From Paramecium octaurelia (Eukaryota > Ciliophora > Oligohymenophorea > Peniculida > Parameciidae), in contig CAJJDP010000058.1 of NCBI GenBank assembly GCA_905182995.1, positions 336,932 to 400,931 on the forward strand: a stretch of DNA of 64,000 nt, read 5' to 3'. Numbering within the stretch: the first letter of the stretch is position 1; the number at the start of each line of letters is the position of its first letter. Both the position numbers and the translations under genes were made by a program. Below the pieces are notes generated by a model, which did not search any database, was not told the DNA's origin, and saw only the letters and a program-made list of their open reading frames with translations. Positions 24,713 through 35,507 of this stretch are shown in pieces.

Positions 24713-25559
24713 TCATTTTAAGGCAGCCAAGTATTCGCTGTGTTCTTAGAATGGAGTTGATTCTAATTTTGTGTGTCCCCAAAGATCTGGTGTAAGGAAA
24801 TTGTAGGTTTCTTTAAGGGCATGGAAGGTTGCCTTCAAGAAGTTTGATCTAGTTCTTGTGCTTCCCTTTGATTAAGTGTAGCAATCTTAAATTCCTGCCA
24901 TTTATAAGACTTTCTTTGATGTGATGGCAGCAACAATACCAGTACCTCTGGGAGCTGGAACCAATCTGACTCTGACTGATCCTTCCTTTCCTGTCACTTT
25001 GCATGGGACTGTGTGTGGTTAAGCAATCTTGTTTCCCCAATATCCCTTTCTAACTGGAATCAAATTGAGTTTAGCATTGATGACTGCACCTTTGATGGCT
25101 CCTTAAACTTCCTTTGCTGATTTCCATCCCAAACCAATGTGTTAATGGGAATCTCCAACTACGACATATGCCTTGAATCTTGTTCTTTAACCTGCGCATG
25201 TTTGCTTCTAGACTGGACCAATGGCAAGTGGTTCTTCCTTCAAGTTCTTAAGGAAGTGATCAACGATTTGATATTCTAAATTTTGTAAATAATTAAGAAT
25301 TACCTTTGATGGGGATTGAGAATTGGAAGATTGTTTCAAGACTCTTGATTTTGCCTGCCTTTACCAATCTGCCCAACTTGGTCAATGGAGTCCATTCTTA
25401 TTCTCCTCCGAATCTTCTTGGACCTCTATTTTATCTTGGGGCTCCTCCTTCTCTTCTTTCTCTTTATCCTCTTCCTCCTCTTCCGAAACCCTTCTTCTCA
25501 ACTGGGGCGGCTTATTATTATTCTGCTGCTGGTGCTTATTATTGCTCTTATTCAGCCAT
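24713..25559 (-). CDS. RPS2: Small ribosomal subunit protein uS5 (RPS2)
   Basis: One 28-nt intron (25276-25303) gives 272 residues. The N-terminus is glutamine-rich and then RG-rich ([18 protein letters not shown]), as in eukaryotic RPS2. It continues [17 protein letters not shown], the S5 N-terminal domain around [20 protein letters not shown] and [20 protein letters not shown], and the C-terminal S5 domain [15 protein letters not shown]. It ends with the conserved [20 protein letters not shown]. This is a core 40S protein near the mRNA entry channel. The lower AT content compared with neighbours fits high expression. Confidence 0.97.
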
Positions 25560-25636
25560 TAAAATAAAAATCTTAATTTAAAAATTTGTTTTCAAAGTTC
25601 TGTTTATACATAAACTCACTATCAAATATTAAATTA

Positions 25637-27492
25637 ATGATAATCCCGCTAGTGCTACTTTTTCCAATCATCAATGCCTATTTCGAGCAAAAACTCACCA
25701 GAAATGTCTACCAGTATCAACAATTCAAAATCAACGAAAAGGTGACTGCTGTAGCACCTAAAAAATGTCCATCGGATCTCCTCAACTACACACATAGTGA
25801 CACGTACGTCAGTCAAATTTGTTTTAATAAAAATGTTTATTATAACGTTGAGGTTATCTTGGGAGACAATATTACAAGGAACAATACATTTTAATTAGCG
25901 GTATTTTGAAAAAATAATTTTAGTTAGATCTAACATCTCCATGGACTTGGTACAAATAAAAAGACTGTATTAGTTGCAAAAAAATTAAACCTTTAGAATA
26001 TGAAATTGATGATGAATGCAAACGTAATAGCAAGAATAATAATTGTTTTAATGAATAATTTAATAAATCATTTAATGCTGCAAAATGGAATGATATCAAA
26101 GTGCATGGCTAAATATACTCCTAAAATTCATTAATTCAAGGAACCTTTCAAACAGATACTATTTAAATGCTAGCATATAACTCATCCTCAAAAATGACAA
26201 TCTCCCAATATATTGCTTATGAATGGGGAAACTCCACTCCTCCATCACTTGTGAGCATAACAGGATTACAGATGCTCTAGGTTCAATATATAAATAATGA
26301 ATTGCCTATTCTTGCAGATGGAGTAATAGGATTTGGATTTGGATATACAGAAACAGATGATGAAAAAGCAAAAAGTGATGCAGATTTCGTCGAAAAACTA
26401 GTTCAAGAAAAGACAAAACTCAATTTAACTAAATAGCTATTTGCCTTATACACTTATGAGAGTGCGGTGAACTTTTCTGACATGGTTGTACAAGTTGGTG
26501 GAATAGATGAAAAATATATTCGTAAATAAAAATCAAATGGAACTTGGATCGATCGTTTAGAGAAATCAGGATATTATTGGATGGTAGAAATTAACAAAAT
26601 TGAATTAAAAGTACATTCTCATTATTTAAATCGTAGAACTCAGAAGGAAGAGATATTATTAATACTGAATTACCTATTAAGAAAGCCTTCTTCACTTTGA
26701 ATTCCCAATTTATAGAGTTGCCGTATGATATGATGAAAGCCTTGACTCTAAACTTATAGTAGTTCCACTCTAATACAGCCTGTGATTTAGTAGATTCAGA
26801 TGTATTTCATCAATATACCTTTAGATGTATATATTATATTGTAAGAATCTCCCCAAGTCAATCTAAACTGATTATATCTTGACCTTCACTTTTGGCAACA
26901 ACTAAATTTCCATTAACAATTCTAATCATCTATATAGAGAATGCAACTCTTCTAGTGAAGATAACCGGATTTGGGATTGCCTTTTCAATATCAAGTTTTC
27001 GCAATCTGAATATGTGATATTGGGTGAACCCTTTATGAAAAATCATTATATTGTATTTGAAAATACACCAGGCAATAACACAAGGAAAATTGGAGTGTTC
27101 TAAGCAGCTACTCATATGTACTATCCTGACAATCCAAATCAATATGAATGGCCATTGTTTAATGCCATTCTATTTATCTTCATATTCGGTCTTATCAGTG
27201 TATGTTCAATCACATTTTTGAAGTCTTTATGTAAAGACTTATTTAGATCATTCAAATATAGAAAAGTAATCACATTGTTAATTGATAGGCATAAAATCCT
27301 GAAGATCAGCAATCTCTGAGAATTTCCAAAGATATTGACTATGTTGACTATTCTACATAAGAAGAAGTCTAAAGTTAAATAAAAAATATTGAGATGAGTG
27401 ATTAAAGAAAAATTGAAGAATGGAACAAATAATAAGAGTAGTTTAAGTTTGGAGAATAGTTTGCAAACTCATTAGAATCAAATTCATTATGA
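25637..27492 (+). CDS. Pepsin-like (A1) membrane protein with altered catalytic motifs
   Basis: Four introns (25901-25923, 26611-26636, 26802-26824, 27266-27288) give 586 residues. It has a signal peptide (IPLVLLFPIINA), a two-lobed pepsin-like body and one membrane helix near the C-terminus (FNAILFIFIFGLISVCSI), followed by a ~95-residue cytoplasmic tail rich in glutamine and glutamate. Pepsin landmarks are visible: a PWTWY strand after the first active-site position, a GVIGFG motif, and VILGEPFMKNHYIVF near the C-lobe end. However, the first DTG is DLT (LALDLTSPW) and the second is DSD (LVDSDMY). If the splicing is right, the canonical DTG sites are gone and proteolysis is doubtful. It is probably a binding or receptor-type pseudoprotease. 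Confidence 0.8.
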
Positions 27493-27884
27493 TATTATAT
27501 AAATCACATATTAAATCTAAATCAATGATCTAGATTAGTTAAAATATTAGAATCTAAAGATTAAATAATATTCTCTATTAATAATTCCTGATTGGAGTTT
27601 TGGCAACAACGATTTCATAAATTAGAATCCCCAAAGTCCTTAAATTCAATTCAAAACAATAACTTCTTTTTGTATGATTTCTCCCAATATTTTGCAGTTG
27701 CAATGATATAAAATTTCTTTTTGAGTCTGTGCTAAATTGTTTTCAAATATATATCTTTTTTATAGAATTTGATGCATAGATCTGTAGAATTCTTATCTTT
27801 AAATAATACTCTAGTTTTCAGGATTGCAATTATTATAGGTTATTTATAAAGAGATTGAATAATTTATTAATGAAGCAACTTTAA
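27493..27884. other. Intergenic, 392 bp
   Basis: AT-rich spacer between converging genes; nothing recognised. Confidence 0.4.
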
Positions 27885-28130
27885 TCATAAGGAATGGAAT
27901 CTAATTGAACTCAATAATATTAAGGGGTTCTAAAATTTGTTTATCTTTAAATGGATGTGTGTAAGGTTTAAGTTAAATGGAATTTCTTAATGAATTAAGA
28001 AGAATGATTTTAATTCTACTTTGATACCGATAGTTATCTCTTCAAAGAATCTTAAAATAGTTCATATACCCTCTTACTATTTACTTCTCAAACCTGGAGA
28101 CATTACTAAAGGAAGATCAATATTCATCAT
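27885..28130 (-). CDS. Small protein, unknown (possible)
   Basis: One 27-nt intron (28051-28077, GTAAGA...TTTTAAG) removes an in-frame TGA and gives 72 residues from ATG 28130. The sequence is hydrophobic and asparagine-rich (FFEEITIGIKVELKSFFLIH). The consensus intron argues for a real gene, but the coding sequence is short and no homologue comes to mind. Confidence 0.4.
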
Positions 28131-28259
28131 TCTATTAACTTGAGTATGTGTAAGAATTACTAGAATGTTAGGAAAATTTGAACACTTTTTATAATTTTAA
28201 TTTATTTTGAATTTAGAATAATTAATGATTATTCGTAATTGGTTAAATATAATTCAAAT

Positions 28260-29052
28260 TCATTATTTAGCTGCTTTTTGTTATCCCTAAAATCTAAGCA
28301 ATTTAAATCTACTTTAGTGCATATATATATGTAATGGACATTGGGCGCATCCTTATCTTCATTTGTTATTGCGATAGAGGTTGAAATTGTTGGTTTGTGA
28401 ACCTATTTAACTATTACATTCCTAAACAAATGAAAATAGTCATCTTAAATACCAATCGTATTCAGGCTTTTCAAAATATTAAAGTCGATGTTCCGGTAGA
28501 CCATAAGAAATTGCAAAATACACTCCTTTTGGCCCTAGTACTCTGTGAACCTCTTGAATCACTTTTTAAGCGTTAGATGATGATGACTCTCCACACTTAA
28601 GGATATTACAAGTCTTACTAATATGGCATCAAGGGTTCCTTTATCAATTGCTCCATCGAATGATCCATCCTCAAATTCCATAGCTCTGGCATCCATATGA
28701 AGATCTGCATTTCAACAATTTTTACATTTGAAATTTGGACCTTTATCCTTGTACTTCTCCTACATTGCTTTTGTAACAACATGTGAAATATCAATATTTG
28801 TAATGTTCTAATATCCTTCATCGAACATCTCCTCACTCAATCCTAAATAACTCTAAAACATTTCTATACTTGAATTCCCTGCCCCTATATTAAGAATTTT
28901 GCTTTCAGGAGTGAAACAGGCTTAGACTAAATCCTTGATCCCTGCAAATCTTTAATACCAATCGAAAGGCTCAGGATCTCTATTTTAGAGTAACTAACTT
29001 ATTACCTGGTGTATCGTTCCTCCCAATATTCTGCTTTACCGTATTGTGACAT
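28260..29052 (-). CDS. METTL13/eEF1A-lysine-methyltransferase-like SAM methyltransferase
   Basis: Five introns (28980-29005, 28705-28725, 28596-28618, 28422-28452, 28287-28312; 21-31 nt) give 221 residues. The N-terminus matches the family opening (YGKAEYWEERYTRDPEPFDW). SAM-binding motif I is ILNIGAGNSS; the acidic position after strand 2 is ITNIDIS; MDARAMEFEDGSFDGAIDKG followed by TLDAIL is the strongly conserved second half. It ends with a VHYIYICTK strand and a short basic tail. Human METTL13 and relatives methylate lysines or the N-terminus of eEF1A; the true substrate here is not known. Every intron restores a family motif, so the model is solid. Confidence 0.85.
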
Positions 29053-29309
29053 TTGAATCTGATAAAATTAATAATGCTTAGGATGTTTAAATTTATATAT
29101 AAAAATTAGATATAAGTAAAAAATTACACCTCAAATTTCAGAACTTTCTACTTCCAAGAACAAGTATTCTTGTTGAAGGAGTACAAGATAGCAGCTTTCA
29201 TTATTGGTTGCTGATTTTGGGAGAGAAATTTATTTTCAGAAGCAGCTGTTTCTTAGAAAATGCCAACCCCTTGTTACAATTGAATCAGCTATGAAAAATC
29301 TATTCAATC

Positions 29310-29597
29310 ATGCTGGAAACTCAAAATAAACTGACTCGTAGTAGAGTTGCACCTGGATTTCAGAAAAAAGAATATGTTTCGATAGTATAAGCCAAAACAT
29401 AAGAAAATACTTTAGAATAAAGAAAATCAATTTTTCAAGAGATTCGAAGAAATAATCAGAAATTAAAGACATAATTATCTCATAATAATTTGAAAATAAT
29501 ACATATTTAACAACTGAAAAAGTAAAAGGAATAGCCTGTAGAATGGAGAAACTATCAATAAAAAAAAAATACTAAAATTAATTACTATATAAAATGA
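29310..29597 (+). CDS. Small charged protein, unknown
   Basis: A 95-residue single-exon frame, ATG 29310 (first ATG after an in-frame TGA) to TGA 29595. Basic and glutamine-rich with helical character (RKSIFQEIRRNNQKLKTQ). No domain. The 3' half becomes very AT-rich, so the true end might differ. Confidence 0.45.
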
Positions 29598-30348
29598 TTA
29601 TAAAAGAAAATAAGCTATTCAACTCTTTTATATAAATAATTATATTTATAATAATTGATCTAATTACAATTCTAATAGAAATTTAGTTTAAAAGCATTCA
29701 GTAAATAACAATTGTAAATGTAAAATGGATTAAAAATGTAGAATTAATATTAAATAATAAGATAAAATAGTGATATAAAATTAAATAGAATAAAAGAATT
29801 TAATTGGTTTAATGTAAAATCTTATAGTAACAATTTAAAATATGCCATGTTGTCAGATGTACAATATTGAAACTTATACTTTTAGTAGAATTATTTAAGC
29901 AAACACCAATTTTGAGAATCAATGAATAGTATTTTAAAATTAAAATTTGAAAGTGAAAATATTCAATAGATTTAAGTTTGCTTCTCTTTGTGTATGGGAA
30001 CTGAGATATCAATTCATGCATATTGTAAAAAAAAATATTTTTCTGTTGATGATTATCACTCTATTTGGATATTATGAGTAATGATGTAGCCTATAAAGGA
30101 TTGGGTTAAGATAATTTGATTATAGTATCAAAATGGGTCGTTCTATATAAGTATCATATTTTTAATCATTTACTAAAAGCTATTTTTTGATGAAGTAATT
30201 TTGACAATAAAAATATAAATTTTTTAATTGTGTATTCGAAATCATCAAATAATTAATATAATTAAATGAAAGTATCTTAATAATTTTATAATGAATCTAA
30301 TTTAAATATGATTAATAATATGACATAATAATCAATATTATTTATTTA
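29598..30348. other. Intergenic, 751 bp
   Basis: Very AT-rich. A minus-strand frame from ATG 30021 (MHELISQFPYTKRSKLKSIE) is open for ~105 codons under the ciliate code, but its second half is low-complexity, so I do not call it a gene. Confidence 0.4.
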
Positions 30349-31430
30349 ATGAAATAGGGGGATCATTTAAGTTCCACTACAATTATTGTTTCTTCAGGAT
30401 TGGCTAGCGTGATTAGCACAATCATTAGTAATCCTTTTGAAGTCTTAAAAATAAGATTGCAAGTAGACAAGATGCATTGCCATGAGCATTAACACCACCG
30501 TAATCCCCAAAGAAGCAAACCAAAATTTAAATATATTCATGAAATAGCATTAACAGGACAACCTACAAGATCTTAGTTAAATCATTATGGGATGCTCTCG
30601 AAATCATTGAAACTATGGAAACCCCATAGAATGATTAATGTTATCGGAAAATCTTAGGCCACAAACCCCTTAATTAAAATTTATTAGAATTGTACTTGCA
30701 TTACTACAAACTCTCTGGTTTAGGCCTTTTAACACATCTACGTTCATGAGGGAGCCTCCACATTCTTCAATGGATGGAGATATGCAGTATTATAAGCAGG
30801 AGCATCAAATATATGCTACTTCATGTTTTATGAGAGAACAAGGAAATTCTTACAATAATTGGAATTGCCTTCAAGCCGATTGGTCGTTCCTCTATTGGCC
30901 AGTTCGTTTAGTAGAGCATTAACAACGACAAGTAAGATATTTGAAATATATTTTTAGTAACATTTCCATTAGAGTATTGGAAGGTATTATAGTCATCCAC
31001 AGTAGGGTATTCAAAATTGAAGAACATTCAATTAGGGACTCAACTTCACTCAGCTTATCTCATAACCATTTAAAGAGATATTTTATTTTCCTGCATCTAT
31101 TGGAGTCTTCTAGAAAATTTAAAAATAGAAATAGGAAAGGTCTTAATAGATTAGCCAAATGCTGTGAATCTCCTTTCAGCAATGTTAGCCAGTAGTGTTA
31201 CAGCTACAATGACGCTTCCTTTAGACGTAGTAAAGACAAGAAAACAAGTTAGCACAAGAAGTGATTTTGGATCGGGTCGAGAGTTGGCTTCGATGGAGAT
31301 TTTGTAGAACATCTATAATGAAGAAGGCTTTAAAGGATTGTTTAAGGGATATCAACCAAGAATTGCTAAAGTTACGATGCATTCTGGTTTAGTCTACATG
31401 ATGTATGAGTACCTGAAGTAATTGTTTTGA
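30349..31430 (+). CDS. Mitochondrial carrier, SLC25A39/A40 (Mtm1)-like
   Basis: One 26-nt intron (30932-30957) gives 351 residues. Three carrier repeats are visible. The first has SNPFEVLKIRLQVDK, the second FPLEYWKVLQSS (diverged), the third LPLDVVKTRKQV; these correspond to the P-x-[DE]-x-x-[KR] signature at the end of odd helices. A ~75-residue hydrophilic insert after the first signature, before FQHIYVHEGASTFFNGWRY, is typical of the SLC25A39/40 and yeast Mtm1 group rather than simple ADP/ATP-type carriers. That group is linked to mitochondrial glutathione import and metal handling. The subfamily is inferred from layout; another SLC25 member is possible. Confidence 0.82.
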
Positions 31431-31581
31431 TTTTTAATTACTATTTATACATTGAGTTTGCATTATGTATGTTCTATATTTATAAAATCATAAGATTAAT
31501 GAATAATAAATTTACATTCTTGTATTTTCCATTATATAGAAGAACTGCAAATCTTGTTAAAATTTAATCTATAAACTGAGT

Positions 31582-31972
31582 ATGAGTGTTGATCAGATAT
31601 ATTTTTCGTAATATGTCATAATTGGACGCATCTATATTTCAGACAGTAAAATTGAACTATTATTGAATTAATTAAGAATCAACGATTAATCCTAAAGAAT
31701 TGTTGAAATATTATTTCTAAATCCCTCAAAAGCTAGTAAAACTATTTGTTCTAAATATTGATCAGCAAAAGTATCTAAAGTAATAAATATTGGAAGATCA
31801 AATTCTGAGAATAAAATACGAATAATTTATAATTCTTTTAATGTTCTTTTTTGAAATATTGTTTTATTTTATATTCATCCATCTATTTTATATAAAAATA
31901 TTTATTATATACATCTTGTAATTTGTATAATTAATAAATTCGAACTTAATAGGATCTATCTTTATTTTATGA
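31582..31972 (+). CDS. Small membrane protein, unknown
   Basis: A single 31-nt intron (31646-31676) gives 119 residues. The N-terminal half is soluble (NPKELLKYYFQIPQKLVKLF). The C-terminal half has two very hydrophobic helices (IILLMFFFEILFYFIFIHLF, then IKIFIIYILQFV). The intron is needed to avoid a premature TGA. No family recognised. Confidence 0.55.
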
Positions 31973-32178
31973 TTCTTTATCTTTATCTTTACATTTATTT
32001 ATTTAACCTTAAACCTACAATTTGATTCGTATATATAAATTAAAGGGAAAATCAAATGGTTACTGTGTTTGATAAGGATACTTCCAAATAAATATGGATA
32101 GAATCATTTAAATCTGTATTATTTTATATATAAATGACTTTTTAAATAATGAAATATTATATATTTTGAATATCACTT

Positions 32179-33710
32179 TCATACATTTTTATTTAATGCT
32201 AGCCCAACTCTGTTCTTTTCTCTATCAAATTTAGCAGAGTATTTTGTAATAAATACATCCCCTAATATCCATAAAGGACCTCTATAAAATGATAAAACAA
32301 TCTAATACTATTTGGGAGGTAAATCTAATGGGAAGATAGTGCCTGCACATCCAACAATCTAATCCATGGAAGAATGTTGATAAGGAGCTTCAACTCCAGC
32401 CTCTATATTATTGAATTAAGTAATTTACAAGTAATTGTCAAGATATATTCTTTGGGTTATAAAACATAGTTTCTTCCATCAATAACAAAAGTTATATCTG
32501 GCATAGTAGGGAAATTCTAGCATTTGGGTTCCACTCTAATCATTGATAATAATGTTCTGACATCTTTAGTTGGACCTGTCAATAGGGTAGTTCCTGTATC
32601 TACTACCATTTTACATTTGCGCTAATGAGAACAAATACCAGTATTTTTGTTGCCAACTCTGATTTCTTCTGCCATAATAGACCAATAGAATTATTCGTGA
32701 ACATTATGATAGATCCATTATCCTTTGATCTAGGAATCATCACTTCCTCCAAAAATGAGTTTGGATCCTGAATTACCTGTTGCTCTATTTAAATGAAATG
32801 TAAAGACATTCTAATGTAGTTTGTGTTATTTCATCATATAATCAAATAAAGTTGGTACTCCTGTCATATGTGGATACCCCAATCCAACTATGCCATCAAA
32901 CTCACCTTCATGAAAGGCATCACCAATTTATTAAGTTACCTCAATAAACAAGGCATCTTTTAAATTTAATCCATCTACACTAATTTACTCTCGATTAATT
33001 AATCCCTTTAATGTACCACTTCCAAAGACAATTTCCACTTGTTTTCCAATCTCATTAAATGATTTACTTTAAGCTCTATTATATCTTTTGCTTTTCTAAC
33101 ATCCGATATCTTTACACTATTCTGAAGCAATGCAAGTAAGAGCTGATCCAGTATCAAAAATTACATCAAACGTATTCTTACCTTTTGCACTTCCTACTTG
33201 TAATTCACCTATGAACATAGTATTAGCAATATTTGTCAAAGGTACATCAGCTACATAAGCACCGCCTTACATTCTTTCAGTGGATACTAATTTCTGACCT
33301 TAATGCTCCATTTATTATTCGATCGCAAAATCAATAGGAATTAGAGTACCTGAATTTTGAAAGACATCCATCTCTTCATGAGTTAATGGAATAACATCCA
33401 TTAATGCCTCATCCACAACCATGTACTTATGTTATCTTTTTTTATGTTTCCCTTCCTTCTTATTATGGTGCTTCTGATGTTTCAATGGCTTCTTTTTAAT
33501 TTGCTTTTCCAAAAACACAGTTTCAAATTTCAACAATCCCTATAAATCTTATCCAATCCTCTCATAGTGTTACAATTCTAGCAATTATGCATGTGTATGT
33601 TGCAATAAATTAACTAGCTCTATCAAATGCTATTAAGTCTATTGACTTTTGAGTTCGATTGAATACTCTCGTGTATTTCCAAAGAATACTAAAACGAGGA
33701 AAAGCAGCAT
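32179..33710 (-). CDS. Pepsin-like aspartyl protease (A1), both DTG sites intact
   Basis: One 26-nt intron (32403-32428) gives 501 residues. It has a signal peptide ([16 protein letters not shown]), then a ~130-residue propeptide-like region with a histidine/lysine-rich stretch ([20 protein letters not shown] is its style), then the mature enzyme. Both catalytic motifs are present: [10 protein letters not shown] and [11 protein letters not shown]. Flap-region sequence (SGTLKGLI) and the C-lobe strand [14 protein letters not shown] also match pepsins. It should be an active lysosomal or secreted protease. It is the functional counterpart of the DTG-less protein at 25637-27492. Confidence 0.92.
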
Positions 33711-34226
33711 GATTATATAAAATTATAAAAAAAACGATTAATATAATCTATTTTGTAGATAATTCATTCCTAAGAGAATATATAATTCTATATTTCATAC
33801 TTTTATTTATAATTCTTAACTATTAATTTATTTTCCATAAATTCCAATTCAAAATTTAATAAAAGAGAATGTGCTTACTCCTCTTTCTTAATAAAGGTTT
33901 ATTTGTCAAATGAAAAAATACATCTTTGATAACTAAATCAATTGATAATCCAATTAGATATTTTCATTTAGAATAAATTCCTTTTTTAGTGAAAGTTAAT
34001 GAATTACAATTAAACATCGATTAGCCAACAAAATATGGGATTGATTAGATGTTTTTCTAGAGTATTCATCATATTATATAAAGTGCAATTCAAAAAAATC
34101 ACATTTTTTCTTTGTTCCTATAAATATTGATTGTATATTAATAGTGTATACGGGGACTAGGCTATTATATAAATGATATTCTTGCAAGCTTTTATATATT
34201 AATTATTTTTCAAATTTCAAAATTTA
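33711..34226. other. Intergenic, 516 bp, divergent promoter region
   Basis: AT-rich spacer separating the aspartyl protease (minus) from the centrin gene (plus). No motif is recognised. Confidence 0.4.
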
Positions 34227-34804
34227 ATGAACAAAAAACAACAAGCCCCAGTAGCATAGAAACCAGTCGGCAAATAATAGCAAGTCAATAGAAAGCCTTA
34301 AGACAGGTATACTTTATTAGCTATTGATAGACCAGGATTGACAGAAGACGAAATTGAGGAAATAAAAGAAGCCTTCAACTTATTTGATACAGAAGGTACA
34401 GGAAGAGTTGATCCCAGAGAGTTAAAAGCTGCCATGTAGAGCTTGGGATTCGATTAGAAGAATCCAACCATCTTCAATATGATTGCTGAATTAGAAAATG
34501 AAGGAACTGATATTGATTTTGATTAATTTTTGGATGCCATAACTTCAAAATTAGGAAATAGAGAATCTAGAGATGGTATCAATAAAATATTTGATTTGTT
34601 TGATGATGATGGTAGTAACTCAATTAATTTGAATAACTTGAAAAGAGTATCATTTTAAATTAATACAAAAATTAGGTAGCCAAAGAATTGGGAGAAACTA
34701 TGACAGCTGAAGAACTGGGAGAAATGTTAGAGAGAGCAGCCTCAAATGGAAGAGAGATCTCAAGAGAGGACTTCTATAACATTATGGTCAAAAGAACATT
34801 CTGA
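34227..34804 (+). CDS. Centrin-like EF-hand protein
   Basis: One 29-nt intron (34647-34675) gives 182 residues. The N-terminal ~35 residues are glutamine- and lysine-rich, then centrin sequence starts ([20 protein letters not shown]). EF-hand 1, [12 protein letters not shown], has a complete calcium loop. EF-hand 2 ([12 protein letters not shown]) and EF-hand 4 ([12 protein letters not shown]) lack calcium ligands. EF-hand 3, [12 protein letters not shown], starts well but lacks the final glutamate. The linker [15 protein letters not shown] is typical. Centrins occur at basal bodies and, in Paramecium, in the contractile infraciliary lattice. Its stop is 37 bp before the next gene. Confidence 0.9.
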
Positions 34805-34841
34805 TATAATTCATTTTAGCAGTTAATTATTTTAATAAATA

Positions 34842-35461
34842 ATGTAATTCCTTGCAAAATACAACACCCTTCTTCAGTAATCCCCTCTATTGACAAAATC
34901 AGTGACTGGAGGTATGTCATATCAATCAAATACCATAGGCTTTATGTTTTTTGCAGGAGATGCAGTAGTATAGGCTATGGAAGCATAAATTGCTAAGAAG
35001 AATTAATAGGCCCATTCATATGACTTTAGAAGGTTAGGAATAGCTTGGCTTATGGGAAATGTATTCATGATGCCTCTATTCCACTATAATTTCACTTATG
35101 CTTTGCCATGGTTAGTGAAAAGGTAGAACATATGGATATAATATATTGTAGATTGCCTTTCGATACTTCAACACCTTTCAGAGCAGCAGTGGGATCTGTT
35201 CTTATTGATTAATCAGTGTGGGCATGCTACATATTGTGCCATTACTTGATGATAATTAATTTATTAGAAAGTGGTTCTGTGTAGAAAGGAGTAGATGCAA
35301 TCAAAAATAATTTTGTAAAGGCCATGATAACCAATTGGTAAATTTGGCCTGCTGCTTAGATTATTAATTTTTGGTTGATCCCCAGACATTACCAAGTCTT
35401 ATGGGTCAACTTTGTCGGATTCTTTTGGAATATTTATTTAAGCTACATTTCACATAATTGA
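34842..35461 (+). CDS. Mpv17/PMP22-family membrane protein
   Basis: Two introns (34912-34938, 27 nt; 35123-35151, 29 nt) give 187 residues. Family hallmarks are an N-terminal amphipathic start, TGGFMFFAGDAVVQ (compare TKSxTxxxLxxxGDxxAQ), LPFDTSTPFRAAVGSVLIDQ and the C-terminal block WQIWPAAQIINFWLIPRHYQ, then VLWVNFVGFFWNIYLSY. About four membrane helices. Proteins of this group sit in the inner mitochondrial or peroxisomal membrane and affect reactive-oxygen and mtDNA homeostasis; location here is not determined. The 27-nt intron has no in-frame stop, so it could be retained as nine extra codons. Confidence 0.88.
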
Positions 35462-35507
35462 AATTGTTATACAATATAAATGTTCATAGAATAATCATTA
35501 TAAGTTT

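Noticed and set aside
25306-25581. Three overlapping plus-strand ORFs rich in serine and leucine
   Set aside because: They are antisense to the RG-rich N-terminus of RPS2.
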